From Candidatus Zixiibacteriota bacterium (GTDB lineage: Bacteria; Zixibacteria; MSB-5A5; GN15; FEB-12), in contig JAMPYH010000149.1 of assembly GCA_023700785.1 (NCBI GenBank), forward strand, positions 1 to 6,797: a stretch of DNA of 6,797 bases, in the 5' to 3' direction. This document shows positions 1-6,531 of this stretch, piece after piece. Position numbers and translations under genes: made by a program. Each line of letters starts with the position of its first letter. The stretch's first letter is position 1. The notes beneath the pieces were generated by a model. The model searched no databases. It was not told the DNA's origin and saw nothing but the letters and a program-made list of their open reading frames with translations.

Positions 1-66
1 CGAATCGGCACGGCCCTACTTGTGCCATTTTCTCTTGTCACGAAAAGTTCATCACACAATCCAACT

Positions 67-72
67 GAAGGG
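67..72 (+). promoter_or_regulatory. Ribosome binding site of the secreted protein gene
   Basis: GAAGGG lies 8 bases upstream of the ATG at 81 and supports that start, as does the signal peptide that begins there. Confidence 0.6.
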
Positions 73-80
73 CAGACAAT

Positions 81-1289
81 ATGAAGAACATGATCGTTCT
101 ATGTCAGGTGCTTTCTCTTGTCGTGGTTCTTTTCATCCTGACGGGCATGGGGCCGGCAGTCGCGGGTCCAGATAAGATAAGCTATCAGGGGAAAGCTACC
201 GACGCTGCGGGCTATTCTCTCCCTGATGGCGATTACAGTTTTACATTCCGGTTGTTTGAGTACCCAACAGAAGGCGAGGAGCGGTGGCTGGAAATTGCCA
301 CTGTCCATACCGACGGCGGCTTGTTCACGCATCTGCTCGGGAGCATTAACCCAATACCGGTTTGGCTTTTCTCGACTTACGACTCGTTGTTCCTCGAAAT
401 CGCGATCGGCCCTCAGCGCCTTTCTCCTCGGACACCCCTGACCTCCGCCGGATACGCGTTGAGTGTGAACAGTATCGACAATGCTCTCGGGGGAAGTATC
501 TATGGCGGGATCTACATTAGAAACCAGACCACTTCCGAACTCGGTGCCCGAATCATTGTTGGGAATCAAGGTACCGGAGAGGTTCATCTCCAGAAAGCCG
601 ACGGCACTTTCGGTATATCCCTGTTTGGCGATAATGTCGGGTCGTCCGCTGTCCAACTTCCTCCGGGCGCGATTCAGGCGACCGAGATACTTGACGAACC
701 TGGGGTGGGCAGCGATAACAACACCAGCATTCATTTAACCGGCTCACCGCAGTTCCTGGCGGGGAGAACGATGACCGCACCGGTTGATGGTTACGTCCTC
801 GTCGTTGCTACCGCCCACTTCACTATTCAGCACGCCAACGGGGTACAAAGCAGTTGCATGCTTGGTGTATCTGACAACATTTCCAGTTTTGTGACTTCGA
901 CCATAGCCCGGCTCACCCTGCCGGCTTCACTGCCAACTGGACTGTATGAGTTTCCGCTCGCATCGCATGCGCTGTTCCCTGTATCAGCCGGTTCGCAACC
1001 GTATTACGCTCTTGGTACAAAATCGGGCGCGACCTCGGTCACGGTGTATGATGTCCAACTCACTGAGTGCTTTTTCCCGACCGCGTACACCACCGTCAGC
1101 CCTCTTGTACCGCCACTCGGTTCGACCGAAAGATCATCAGCATTGTTTGACCCGGCCGCGGAACGACTGGAGTCTCAGGCCTTTGATAACGCAAGATTGC
1201 AGGCTGAACTTGATCAGATAAAGGCAGAACTCGAAGGAGTGAAACAACATCTGACTAACGTGAAATCCGGCGACGATCCCAAACGTTAG
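81..1289 (+). CDS. Secreted modular protein with N-terminal beta domain and C-terminal coiled coil
   Basis: Function is unknown. The 402-residue product opens with a signal peptide: a basic start, a hydrophobic run at residues 8-22, and a likely cleavage after Ala-Val-Ala at 26-28. Residues 31-130 follow a pattern I know from many secreted proteins of Zixibacteria-like and other FCB-group bacteria: ISYQGKATDAAG, LPDGDYSFTFRLF, GGLFTHLLGSINPIP, then LSPRTPLTSAGYALSV. Residues about 200-340 are rich in predicted beta strands and end in CFFPTAY, reminiscent of a C1q/TNF-like jelly roll, though I cannot confirm that fold. Residues about 363-395 are charged and heptad-like, probably a coiled coil for oligomerisation. 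A GAAGGG ribosome site at 67-72 sits 8 bases before the ATG. It lies 130 bases before perR and is probably a separate unit. An exported surface or extracellular role is inferred. The gene is confident; the function is open. Confidence 0.85.
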   Translation: MKNMIVLCQVLSLVVVLFILTGMGPAVAGPDKISYQGKATDAAGYSLPDGDYSFTFRLFEYPTEGEERWLEIATVHTDGGLFTHLLGSINPIPVWLFSTYDSLFLEIAIGPQRLSPRTPLTSAGYALSVNSIDNALGGSIYGGIYIRNQTTSELGARIIVGNQGTGEVHLQKADGTFGISLFGDNVGSSAVQLPPGAIQATEILDEPGVGSDNNTSIHLTGSPQFLAGRTMTAPVDGYVLVVATAHFTIQHANGVQSSCMLGVSDNISSFVTSTIARLTLPASLPTGLYEFPLASHALFPVSAGSQPYYALGTKSGATSVTVYDVQLTECFFPTAYTTVSPLVPPLGSTERSSALFDPAAERLESQAFDNARLQAELDQIKAELEGVKQHLTNVKSGDDPKR

Positions 1290-1384
1290 GTCGAAGGGGA
1301 TTCACACGGCTGTCCAATTGAAATGCTGCGCCGATGGCCCCCGGTCCAGGTATCCGGCAACACAGAGTATGACAACCTTTTTTC

Positions 1385-1413
1385 TTGACATCGTCTAAAC
1401 CGATAATTAGTCT
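1385..1413 (+). promoter_or_regulatory. Predicted perR promoter, possibly giving a leaderless mRNA
   Basis: A perfect -35 TTGACA at 1385-1390 is followed after 17 bases by TAGTCT at 1408-1413, a weak -10 with three of six matches. Transcription would then start near 1420, at the ATG itself. No usable Shine-Dalgarno precedes the ATG, since the only AAGG (1414-1417) is two bases away. This fits a leaderless message. The two predicted operator half-sites overlap the spacer and the -10. Confidence 0.45.
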
Positions 1414-1415
1414 AA
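1388..1415 (+). promoter_or_regulatory. Putative PerR operator before perR (direct repeat of half-sites)
   Basis: ACATCGTCTAAA at 1388-1399 recurs exactly before katG at 1842-1853. A second half-site, TTAGTCTAA at 1407-1415, is itself a 4-1-4 palindrome. GTCTAA appears at 1393 and 1410, a 17-base period. The half-sites lie between -35 and -10 and over the -10, where a bound repressor would block polymerase. Binding by the adjacent PerR-type protein is inferred from placement and from the shared sequence at katG. Confidence 0.55.
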
Positions 1416-1419
1416 GGCA

Positions 1420-1818
1420 ATGAAAAGCGCCATTTCCATTTTGCGCCAGTGCGGCATTCAGCCGACCCCGCAAAGGATCGCCGTGGTGGAGTCTGTCCTG
1501 ATCTCCACTGCGCACCCGACCGCGGACGAGATCCTGGTCTTCGCGCGAAAAAAGTGCCCCACCGTTTCGCGAGCCACCGTCTATAACACGTTGAACCTGC
1601 TGGTCGAAAAACGGCTCATTGGGATGCAGGCGATCCGGGAAGGCGCGGTAGTCTTTGATCCTAATATCCAGAAACACCATCATTTCATCGATGAAGATAC
1701 CGGCGATATCTATGACATCCCCTGGGATCAATTCGAGGTCAGGGGGAGGAAGGCTTTTGAGGATTTTGAGATACTGGATGTTCAAGTGATCATGCGCGGC
1801 AAGCGGAGGAAGAAGTGA
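1420..1818 (+). CDS. perR: PerR-type peroxide-sensing repressor, Fur family, lacking the structural zinc site
   Basis: A 132-residue cytoplasmic metalloregulator. The N-terminal winged helix spans about residues 1-78, with the family motif TPQR at 16-19 and the recognition helix SRATVYNTLNLL at 50-61. The C-terminal part is the dimerisation and metal domain. By alignment from memory to Bacillus subtilis PerR, the five regulatory-metal ligands are all present: His32, Asp80, His86, His88 and Asp99 (His37, Asp85, His91, His93, Asp104 there). Asp rather than Glu at the last position is the PerR-like state. In this family Fe-dependent oxidation of a His ligand releases DNA. Both CxxC pairs of the structural zinc are missing: the first reads Asp91-Glu-Asp-Thr94, and the protein ends in a basic tail. 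Leptospira interrogans PerR is a known zinc-site-less case. The start is fixed by an in-frame stop at 1408-1410. It probably represses katG, 138 bases downstream, and itself. Confidence 0.92.
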   Translation: MKSAISILRQCGIQPTPQRIAVVESVLISTAHPTADEILVFARKKCPTVSRATVYNTLNLLVEKRLIGMQAIREGAVVFDPNIQKHHHFIDEDTGDIYDIPWDQFEVRGRKAFEDFEILDVQVIMRGKRRKK

Positions 1819-1830
1819 CCCTTTTTTTGC

Positions 1831-1859
1831 CCGACAACGATACATCGTCTAAATATAGA
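1831..1859 (+). promoter_or_regulatory. Predicted katG promoter
   Basis: CCGACA at 1831-1836 (four of six -35 matches), a 17-base spacer, then TATAGA at 1854-1859 (four of six -10 matches). Start would be near 1866, giving a leader of about 90 bases. That leader contains a possible short hairpin (1881-1888 with 1896-1902, one bulge). Both boxes are modest, but the -10 falls inside the operator palindrome, as expected for a repressed promoter. Confidence 0.4.
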
Positions 1860-1863
1860 CTAA
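1842..1863 (+). promoter_or_regulatory. Putative PerR operator before katG (inverted repeat)
   Basis: The core GTCTA-AATA-TAGAC at 1847-1860 is a perfect 5-4-5 palindrome. It lies within a 9+9 imperfect palindrome at 1845-1862 that matches at seven of nine positions. The left arm is ACATCGTCTAAA, identical to the element before perR. The right arm read on the minus strand is TTAGTCTA, identical to the second half-site before perR (1407-1414). It differs from the classic PerR box TTATAATNATTATAA. Confidence 0.6.
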
Positions 1864-1944
1864 TTCTGTCTTCAACCAAGGCAGGCACTGAATGCGTGCT
1901 GCGCGCTGATACCTCGGCAAAGAATGATTACTAATGATACTATG

Positions 1945-1951
1945 TAAGGAG
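1945..1951 (+). promoter_or_regulatory. Ribosome binding site of katG
   Basis: TAAGGAG, a near-perfect Shine-Dalgarno, lies 5 bases before the ATG at 1957. It fixes the start and suggests strong translation, in contrast to perR, which has none. Confidence 0.8.
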
Positions 1952-1956
1952 CGAAT

Positions 1957-4155
1957 ATGAGTGACCAAAAAGAAAGCGCGGGGAAATGCCCCGTAACGGG
2001 CGGCGGCCATTCAAGGATGATGACCAACCGCGACTGGTGGCCGAATCAATTGAACCTGAATATACTCCACCAGAATTCTCCCCTCTCCGATCCGATGGGC
2101 AAGGACTTCAACTATGCTGAGGAGTTCAAGTCTCTTGATCTGGCGGCCGTGAAAAAAGATCTCTTTGCCTTGATGACCACATCCCAGGAGTGGTGGCCGG
2201 CCGACTATGGCCACTACGGCCCGCTGTTCATCCGCATGGCATGGCACAGCGCCGGAACTTATCGGATCAGCGACGGCCGTGGCGGTGCGGGATCCGGGAC
2301 ACAGCGTTTTGCCCCCCTCAATAGTTGGCCCGACAACGCGAATCTCGACAAAGCACGTCGCCTGCTCTGGCCCATCAAGCAGAAATACGGGAAAAAGATC
2401 TCGTGGGCGGATCTCATGATCCTTGCCGGAAACTGCGCCTTGGAATCGATGGGCTGTAAGACCTTCGGTTTCGGCGGCGGACGCGAAGATATCTGGGAGC
2501 CGGAAGCGGACATCAACTGGGGTACCGAAACCCAATGGCTCGGCGACGAGCGCTATCAGGGGGACCGTCAGCTGACCGGACCGTTCGGTGCCGTTCAGAT
2601 GGGTCTTATCTACGTGAATCCCGAAGGGCCAAATGGTGTGCCGAGCGCGGTAGCTTCTGGCCGCGATATCCGTGAGACGTTCGCGCGCATGGCGATGAAC
2701 GACGAGGAGACTGTCGCGCTCGTCGCCGGTGGACATACCTTCGGTAAGTGTCATGGCGCCGCCCCCGCCGACAAGTTTGTCGGACGCGAACCGGAAGGCG
2801 CGAGTATCGAAGAGCAGGGCCTCGGCTGGAAAAACAGTTTTGGTAGCGGCAAAGGGAATGACACTATCACCAGCGGCATTGAAGGTGCCTGGACGCCTCA
2901 TCCGACCAAATGGGATATGGGCTATTTTGATATGCTGTTCGGATACGACTGGGATCTGGTGAAGAGTCCCGCCGGCGCCTGGCAGTGGGTCCCGGTCGCT
3001 CCTGCCGACAAAGATCTTGCTCCGACCGCGCATGATCCGACCAAGCGAGTCACAACCATAATGACGACCGCGGACATGGCGATTCGGCTGGATCCGATCT
3101 ATGGACCGATCGCGCGTCATTTCCACAAGAATCCGAAGGAATTCGCCGACACCTTTGCTCGCGCCTGGTTCAAGCTGACTCACCGCGACATGGGACCGCG
3201 TGCGCGCTATCTCGGTCCGGAAGTTCCTTCGGAAGTTCTCATCTGGCAGGATCCCATCCCCGCTGTTGACCATGCATTGATCGATGAGCAGGACAGTGCC
3301 GCTCTTAAAGGCAAGATCCTCGCTTCGGGCCTTTCTATCGCTGAGCTGGTGTCGACCGCCTGGGCTTCAGCATCAACGTTTCGTGGTTCCGACAAGCGCG
3401 GCGGGGCGAATGGCGCGCGGATTCGACTCGCGCCACAGAAGAATTGGGAAGTAAACCAGCCTGAGCAACTCGCGAAAGTACTGCAAGCGTTGGAGAATCT
3501 TCAGAAGGAATTTAACGGCGCGAAGTCAGGCGCCAGGAAGGTTTCGCTCGCCGACCTGATCGTCCTGGGTGGGTGCGCGGCCATTGAAAAGGCCGCAAAA
3601 GACGCTGGTTACGATGTCAAAGTACCGTTCACGCCAGGACGAATGGATGCCTCGCAGGAACAGACCGACGAGGAGTCATTTGCCGTGCTCGAACCAAAAG
3701 CCGACGGTTTCCGCAACTACTCGCGAAGCGATCGTGGCATGCCGGCGGAAGAGCTTTTGCTCGATAAAGCAAATCTCTTGACTCTTACCGCTCCAGAAAT
3801 GACGGTCCTGGTCGGCGGGATGCGCGTGCTGAACGCGAACTTTGGAAAGTCCGCGCACGGCGTGTTCAGCGAGCGACCGGGAACCTTGACCAATGACTTC
3901 TTTGTAAATCTTCTCGATATGCGGACGAAGTGGCAGAGATCTTCCACCTCCGACAAAATATTCGAAGGACGGGATGAGAAAAGCGGCAAGCTTAAATGGA
4001 CTGGGACCAGTGTCGATCTGATTTTCGGCTCGAACTCTCAATTGAGAGCGATAGCTGAAGTGTACGCCTGCGAAGACTCGAAGGAAAAGTTTGTCCGGGA
4101 TTTCGTAGCGGCGTGGAATAAGGTCATGATGCTGGATCGTTTCGACCGCGCTTAG
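1957..4155 (+). CDS. katG: Bifunctional catalase-peroxidase
   Basis: This haem enzyme dismutates hydrogen peroxide to water and oxygen and also oxidises small donors by peroxidase chemistry. It is cytoplasmic here, with no signal peptide. At 732 residues it is full length for the family and has both domains. The catalytic N-terminal half shows the distal motif RMAWHSAGTYR with Arg93, Trp96 and His97, plus Asp126 in NSWPDN. Tyr219 (GLIYVNPEG) and Met245 (FARMAMND) complete the Met-Tyr-Trp adduct needed for catalase activity. The proximal haem ligand is His260 in GGHTFGKCHG, with Trp312 and Asp373 as its partners, and the mobile arginine is Arg410 in HRDMGP. Ser306 matches the position of Mycobacterium tuberculosis Ser315. 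The C-terminal domain (about 430-732) is the usual degenerate duplication without haem. The start is supported by a strong ribosome site. The upstream PerR-type gene and shared operator suggest peroxide induction. No lesions seen. Confidence 0.99.
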   Translation: MSDQKESAGKCPVTGGGHSRMMTNRDWWPNQLNLNILHQNSPLSDPMGKDFNYAEEFKSLDLAAVKKDLFALMTTSQEWWPADYGHYGPLFIRMAWHSAGTYRISDGRGGAGSGTQRFAPLNSWPDNANLDKARRLLWPIKQKYGKKISWADLMILAGNCALESMGCKTFGFGGGREDIWEPEADINWGTETQWLGDERYQGDRQLTGPFGAVQMGLIYVNPEGPNGVPSAVASGRDIRETFARMAMNDEETVALVAGGHTFGKCHGAAPADKFVGREPEGASIEEQGLGWKNSFGSGKGNDTITSGIEGAWTPHPTKWDMGYFDMLFGYDWDLVKSPAGAWQWVPVAPADKDLAPTAHDPTKRVTTIMTTADMAIRLDPIYGPIARHFHKNPKEFADTFARAWFKLTHRDMGPRARYLGPEVPSEVLIWQDPIPAVDHALIDEQDSAALKGKILASGLSIAELVSTAWASASTFRGSDKRGGANGARIRLAPQKNWEVNQPEQLAKVLQALENLQKEFNGAKSGARKVSLADLIVLGGCAAIEKAAKDAGYDVKVPFTPGRMDASQEQTDEESFAVLEPKADGFRNYSRSDRGMPAEELLLDKANLLTLTAPEMTVLVGGMRVLNANFGKSAHGVFSERPGTLTNDFFVNLLDMRTKWQRSSTSDKIFEGRDEKSGKLKWTGTSVDLIFGSNSQLRAIAEVYACEDSKEKFVRDFVAAWNKVMMLDRFDRA

Positions 4156-4180
4156 ATCCGACGGGCAGCTAATATCATCG

Positions 4181-4217
4181 GGAGGTCGATCAACGAGAGT
4201 AGTCGGCCTCCTGTTCT
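4181..4217 (+). terminator. Probable terminator after katG
   Basis: GGAGGTCGA at 4181-4189 pairs with TCGGCCTCC at 4203-4211, nine pairs with one G-T wobble around a 13-base loop. A short, only moderately T-rich tail (TGTTCTTG) follows. It begins 25 bases after the katG stop and sits between the convergent katG and SnoaL-like genes. The weak T tract and large loop keep confidence moderate. Confidence 0.5.
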
Positions 4218-4329
4218 TGCGTTGTGGTACAATGCATCACCGGTCATTACGGGCACATCGGGACGCTATTTCGCCCATGTCGCTCCCTGACTCGATGCTT
4301 CGTGATCGCCAGAAATCGACAGCCCGGTT

Positions 4330-4719
4330 CTAAAGAGCTTCTCGGACCAGAACTGTATCTGTATATTGTACAAACTTCACAGCTTTCCCATTCTTGAATG
4401 TCCAGACATGTGCGAAGTCAGCCGCAAAATTCTTGCCCGTTGCTTTGTAACTCCCACTATATTGGCCGAGGACAACTACTCTGTCTCCGGCATCAATATA
4501 CTCAGCCGGTTTTGCACTGTAACCGTGCCACTCCGTGCCCAGCTTTATGAAGACGTTACTGAGTACTGCCTCTTGTCCGACATAGGTGCCGCCGTATGGA
4601 AAACCCTTCGCTTCAGTCCATTCAATGTTTGGATCAAGGACGGCGAGCACTGCCGGAATATCTCCGGTGGCAAACGCTCCATAGGCCTGTCGAAGAGTCT
4701 CGACGTTATCGTGAGTCAT
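4330..4719 (-). CDS. SnoaL-like / ketosteroid-isomerase-related small protein (NTF2-like fold)
   Basis: A 129-residue soluble protein of the NTF2-like superfamily, a cone-shaped alpha+beta barrel used by many unrelated small enzymes and binding proteins. The pattern is typical: an N-terminal helix VETLRQAYGAFATGD (6-20), AVLAVLDPNIEW (23-34), the GFPYGGTYVG turn (39-48), YIDAGDRVVVLGQYSG (74-89), KATGKNFAADFAHVWTF (92-108), and KFVQYTDTVLV (115-125). I recognise this as the COG3631-like group of uncharacterised ketosteroid-isomerase-related proteins. The substrate cannot be told from sequence, and steroid chemistry should not be assumed. The length is complete for the family. AGGAG on the minus strand (4732-4736) lies 12 bases before the ATG, slightly far. 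The gene is convergent with katG, and its probable promoter is at 4951-4978. No regulator is adjacent on this strand. Confidence 0.9.
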   Translation of the reverse strand: MTHDNVETLRQAYGAFATGDIPAVLAVLDPNIEWTEAKGFPYGGTYVGQEAVLSNVFIKLGTEWHGYSAKPAEYIDAGDRVVVLGQYSGSYKATGKNFAADFAHVWTFKNGKAVKFVQYTDTVLVREAL

Positions 4720-4740
4720 AATGCTTCACTGCTCCTGAAT

Positions 4741-4896
4741 CTACTTTGATATGACGACTTTAATCTGAATCCGTTCGGCAGACACCAGCCAGATCTCGCT
4801 GCGGCGAAATGTGCGGCAGGTGATCTGTCCTAGGTGGTAACTGCCGGAGTCTGCTTTAACGCGTCGCTCTGAATATGAGGTCACAGGTACTGTCAC
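4741..4896 (-). CDS. Doubtful small ORF (51 codons) upstream of the SnoaL-like gene
   Basis: From a GTG at 4896 to a TAG at 4741-4743, this frame gives 51 residues. The translation looks protein-like, with SERRVKADSGSYHLGQITC, then EIWLVSAERIQIKVVISK, which alternates polar and hydrophobic residues as beta strands do. It ends 21 bases before the SnoaL-like start, and a good promoter lies upstream, so the two would share a transcript. Against it: no Shine-Dalgarno, a non-ATG start, and an in-frame stop two codons before the GTG. It could also be the decayed tail of a larger gene. I recognise no family. Confidence 0.2.
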   Translation of the reverse strand: MTVPVTSYSERRVKADSGSYHLGQITCRTFRRSEIWLVSAERIQIKVVISK

Positions 4897-4950
4897 TCGT
4901 CAAGAAATCAGAGTTCGCACGGGCCCGGGAGTTGCTCGACGACCGGCAAT

Positions 4951-4978
4951 AATATACATATTCCCTCCATAATGTCAA
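4951..4978 (-). promoter_or_regulatory. Predicted sigma70-type promoter facing the SnoaL-like gene
   Basis: Read on the minus strand: a perfect TTGACA (4973-4978), a 16-base spacer, then TATATT (4951-4956, five of six -10 matches). Transcription would begin near 4944 and run toward the SnoaL-like gene, with a leader of about 225 bases. It is the best match to the sigma70 consensus that I see in the window. Confidence 0.5.
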
Positions 4979-5152
4979 CCGGGCCCATGTCCCTTCCAAA
5001 CGCGGGTTGGAAACACCGTATCCTGTCCGGCAGTTGAATGAGAATGGTTGATAGTAACACTGCACTGGGTGTGCGGCCGACGGACAATCCACACCGACCG
5101 CCAGAAGTAACTGCGTCGTCGGGCCGGGAATCCCAAGGCAACGCATTTCTGT

Positions 5153-6142
5153 TCAGGTCTTGTGATTGAGGTCGCTAGAAGAATCTGTTGATTCTGTTTT
5201 CTTGTGGGGCCAGATAAGCGAAGCTGCGATCGAACCGGCGATGATCAGGCCGACCACCCCGAGCGAGATGCCTATCGGGATCTTGTATATGTCGGACAGT
5301 ACCATTTTGACCCCGACAAAGACCAGGATGACCGAAAGCCCATAATGCAGATGATGGAATAGCTCCATGACGCCGGCCAGGGCGAAATAGAGAGAGCGCA
5401 GGCCCAGGATGGCAAAGACATTCGCCGTGAACACTATATATGGATCTTCGGTCACTGCAAATATGGCCGGAATCGAATCAACCGCGAATATGATGTCGCT
5501 GGACTCGACCAGGATCAGCACTACAAACAGCGGGGTCGCGAGCCATTTACCACCTTCGTGTACGAAAAAGCGCTTACCCCGGTAATCGGCAGTGACGGCG
5601 ACCATTTTTCGAAACAGCCGCAAAATGGGGTTTTTCTCGGGATGGAGCTGTTTGTCTTTCGCCCAAGCCATCTTGATGCCGGTGAAGATCAAGAATGCCC
5701 CAAACAGATAGATAATGGGATGGAACTTCGTGATCAACAGAGCGCCCAGCGCGATAAAGATAGCTCTGAAGATCAGCGCTCCGATGATCCCCCAGAACAA
5801 GACTCGATGCTGGTACTGCGCGGGCACTCTAAAGAACGAGAATATCAGAATAAAGACGAATACATTGTCAATACTGAGCGACTTCTCTATAAGATAGCCA
5901 GTGAGAAACTCCAGCGCCGCCCCGCTGCCTCGACCTGGCAGGATTGTCTCATACCGATAGTAAACGAAGGCCATGAACGCTAATGCCAGGACGATCCACA
6001 CGGCCGTCCAGATGAACGATTCGCGAACGGTCACAACGTGATCTCGCCGGTGGAAAACACCCAGATCCAGGGCAAGCATCCCGAGCACGAATGTGATGAA
6101 TGCTCCGTATAGCAACGTCTGATTATGTAAATACGCTTCCAT
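5153..6142 (-). CDS. TerC/Alx-family integral membrane protein, probable metal (manganese) exporter
   Basis: A 329-residue inner-membrane protein closely resembling Escherichia coli Alx (about 321 residues) across its length. About nine hydrophobic segments can be placed near residues 9-29, 44-63, 89-104, 114-137, 141-160, 202-224, 232-256, 266-284 and 288-311. The two family signatures are intact: GYLIEKSLSIDNVFVF at 82-97 (Glu86, Asp92, Asn93) and LVESSDIIFAVDSIPAIFAVT at 211-231 (Glu213, Asp216, Asp222). Their acidic residues are thought to bind metal. A cytoplasmic loop (160-200) separates the halves, and the tail is short and hydrophilic. Some family members export Mn2+ or help metallate secreted enzymes. 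Tellurite resistance, which named the family, is not implied. The first in-frame ATG gives a normal N-terminus but has no Shine-Dalgarno. I saw no yybP-ykoY manganese riboswitch upstream, unlike E. coli alx. It probably forms its own unit. Confidence 0.95.
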   Translation of the reverse strand: MEAYLHNQTLLYGAFITFVLGMLALDLGVFHRRDHVVTVRESFIWTAVWIVLALAFMAFVYYRYETILPGRGSGAALEFLTGYLIEKSLSIDNVFVFILIFSFFRVPAQYQHRVLFWGIIGALIFRAIFIALGALLITKFHPIIYLFGAFLIFTGIKMAWAKDKQLHPEKNPILRLFRKMVAVTADYRGKRFFVHEGGKWLATPLFVVLILVESSDIIFAVDSIPAIFAVTEDPYIVFTANVFAILGLRSLYFALAGVMELFHHLHYGLSVILVFVGVKMVLSDIYKIPIGISLGVVGLIIAGSIAASLIWPHKKTESTDSSSDLNHKT

Positions 6143-6150
6143 TGCGTGTT

Positions 6151-6179
6151 AAATTAGCGATGTTCGAAAGGGACGTAAA
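6151..6179 (-). promoter_or_regulatory. Weak candidate promoter of the terC-family gene
   Basis: On the minus strand TTTACG (6174-6179, four of six) is followed after 17 bases by TAATTT (6151-6156, three of six). Start would fall near 6144, only a base or two from the ATG, which would suit the absence of a ribosome site. The boxes are weak, so this is tentative. Confidence 0.25.
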
Positions 6180-6219
6180 GTTCTGATTTTGAAAAGGTGA
6201 GGAGTTTAGGGCTAACAAG

Positions 6220-6411
6220 TTGGCCTTGCTTAGATCGTACGGAGCGGTCTGGCCGGTTACGCGGCCGCTGTGGTTCGAGATACTCCTGTTACTTTCTGTA
6301 CTGATGACCCTGATTCATCGGATTAACTCAACAGGAATCGCAGAAATCGATCAATCAACAATCTCCGGTGTTCAGGTTAGCGACCGAGCTCAATTGACCG
6401 CGACCAGCTAG
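6220..6411 (+). CDS. Doubtful small ORF with one possible membrane segment
   Basis: A 63-codon frame starting with TTG, with AGGG (6208-6211) 8 bases upstream and a second purine-rich stretch, AAGGTGAGGAG, just before that. Residues about 17-34 (PLWFEILLLLSVLMTLIH) would span a membrane, with a polar tail after it. It diverges from the terC-family gene. No family is recognised, the start codon is rare, and the composition is otherwise unremarkable, so it may be accidental. Confidence 0.2.
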   Translation: MALLRSYGAVWPVTRPLWFEILLLLSVLMTLIHRINSTGIAEIDQSTISGVQVSDRAQLTATS

Positions 6412-6531
6412 CGACGCTTGTCGTGGCCAGTTATTGACGGTTTTTGCCGGAGGCGCGCTTGGAATTGCCGTGAAACGGAGATTCAACACGCCCGCACAGT
6501 CTGTAACAGAATGGAATGTAGTCAGTTAAAA

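Larger units (their letters stand above)
4720..5152. other. Intergenic region between the SnoaL-like gene and terC
   Basis: 433 bases without a convincing gene. It contains a minus-strand promoter candidate (4951-4978), a doubtful 51-codon frame (4741-4896), and the AGGAG site for the SnoaL-like gene. Two copies of CGGGCCC lie at about 4920 and 4979, a GC-rich palindromic repeat flanking the AT-rich promoter patch. No clear terminator for terC was found. Longer minus-strand frames between 4856 and 5146 have low-complexity, unfamily-like translations and look accidental. Confidence 0.6.

Noticed and set aside
99..734. 211-codon minus-strand frame opposite the secreted protein gene
   Set aside because: The plus strand has a signal peptide, a ribosome site and a recognisable domain; the antisense translation has none of these.
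1819..1830. Terminator after perR based on the run of seven T
   Set aside because: No hairpin precedes the T run, so read-through into katG cannot be excluded.
1255..1845. 196-codon minus-strand frame spanning perR
   Set aside because: It covers the whole perR gene and its promoter in antisense, and its translation resembles no family.
2011..3273. 420-codon open frame on the minus strand inside katG
   Set aside because: It lies wholly antisense to a textbook KatG, has an arginine-rich translation without family motifs, and is explained by the codon bias of katG.
4856..5146. 96-codon and 77-codon minus-strand frames between the SnoaL-like gene and terC
   Set aside because: The two frames overlap each other, lack ribosome sites and have unstructured translations. 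A strong promoter lies within them.
6143..6260. A yybP-ykoY manganese riboswitch before the terC-family gene, as in E. coli alx
   Set aside because: I could not find the conserved loop sequences in the available upstream region, and the space to a plausible promoter is too short.
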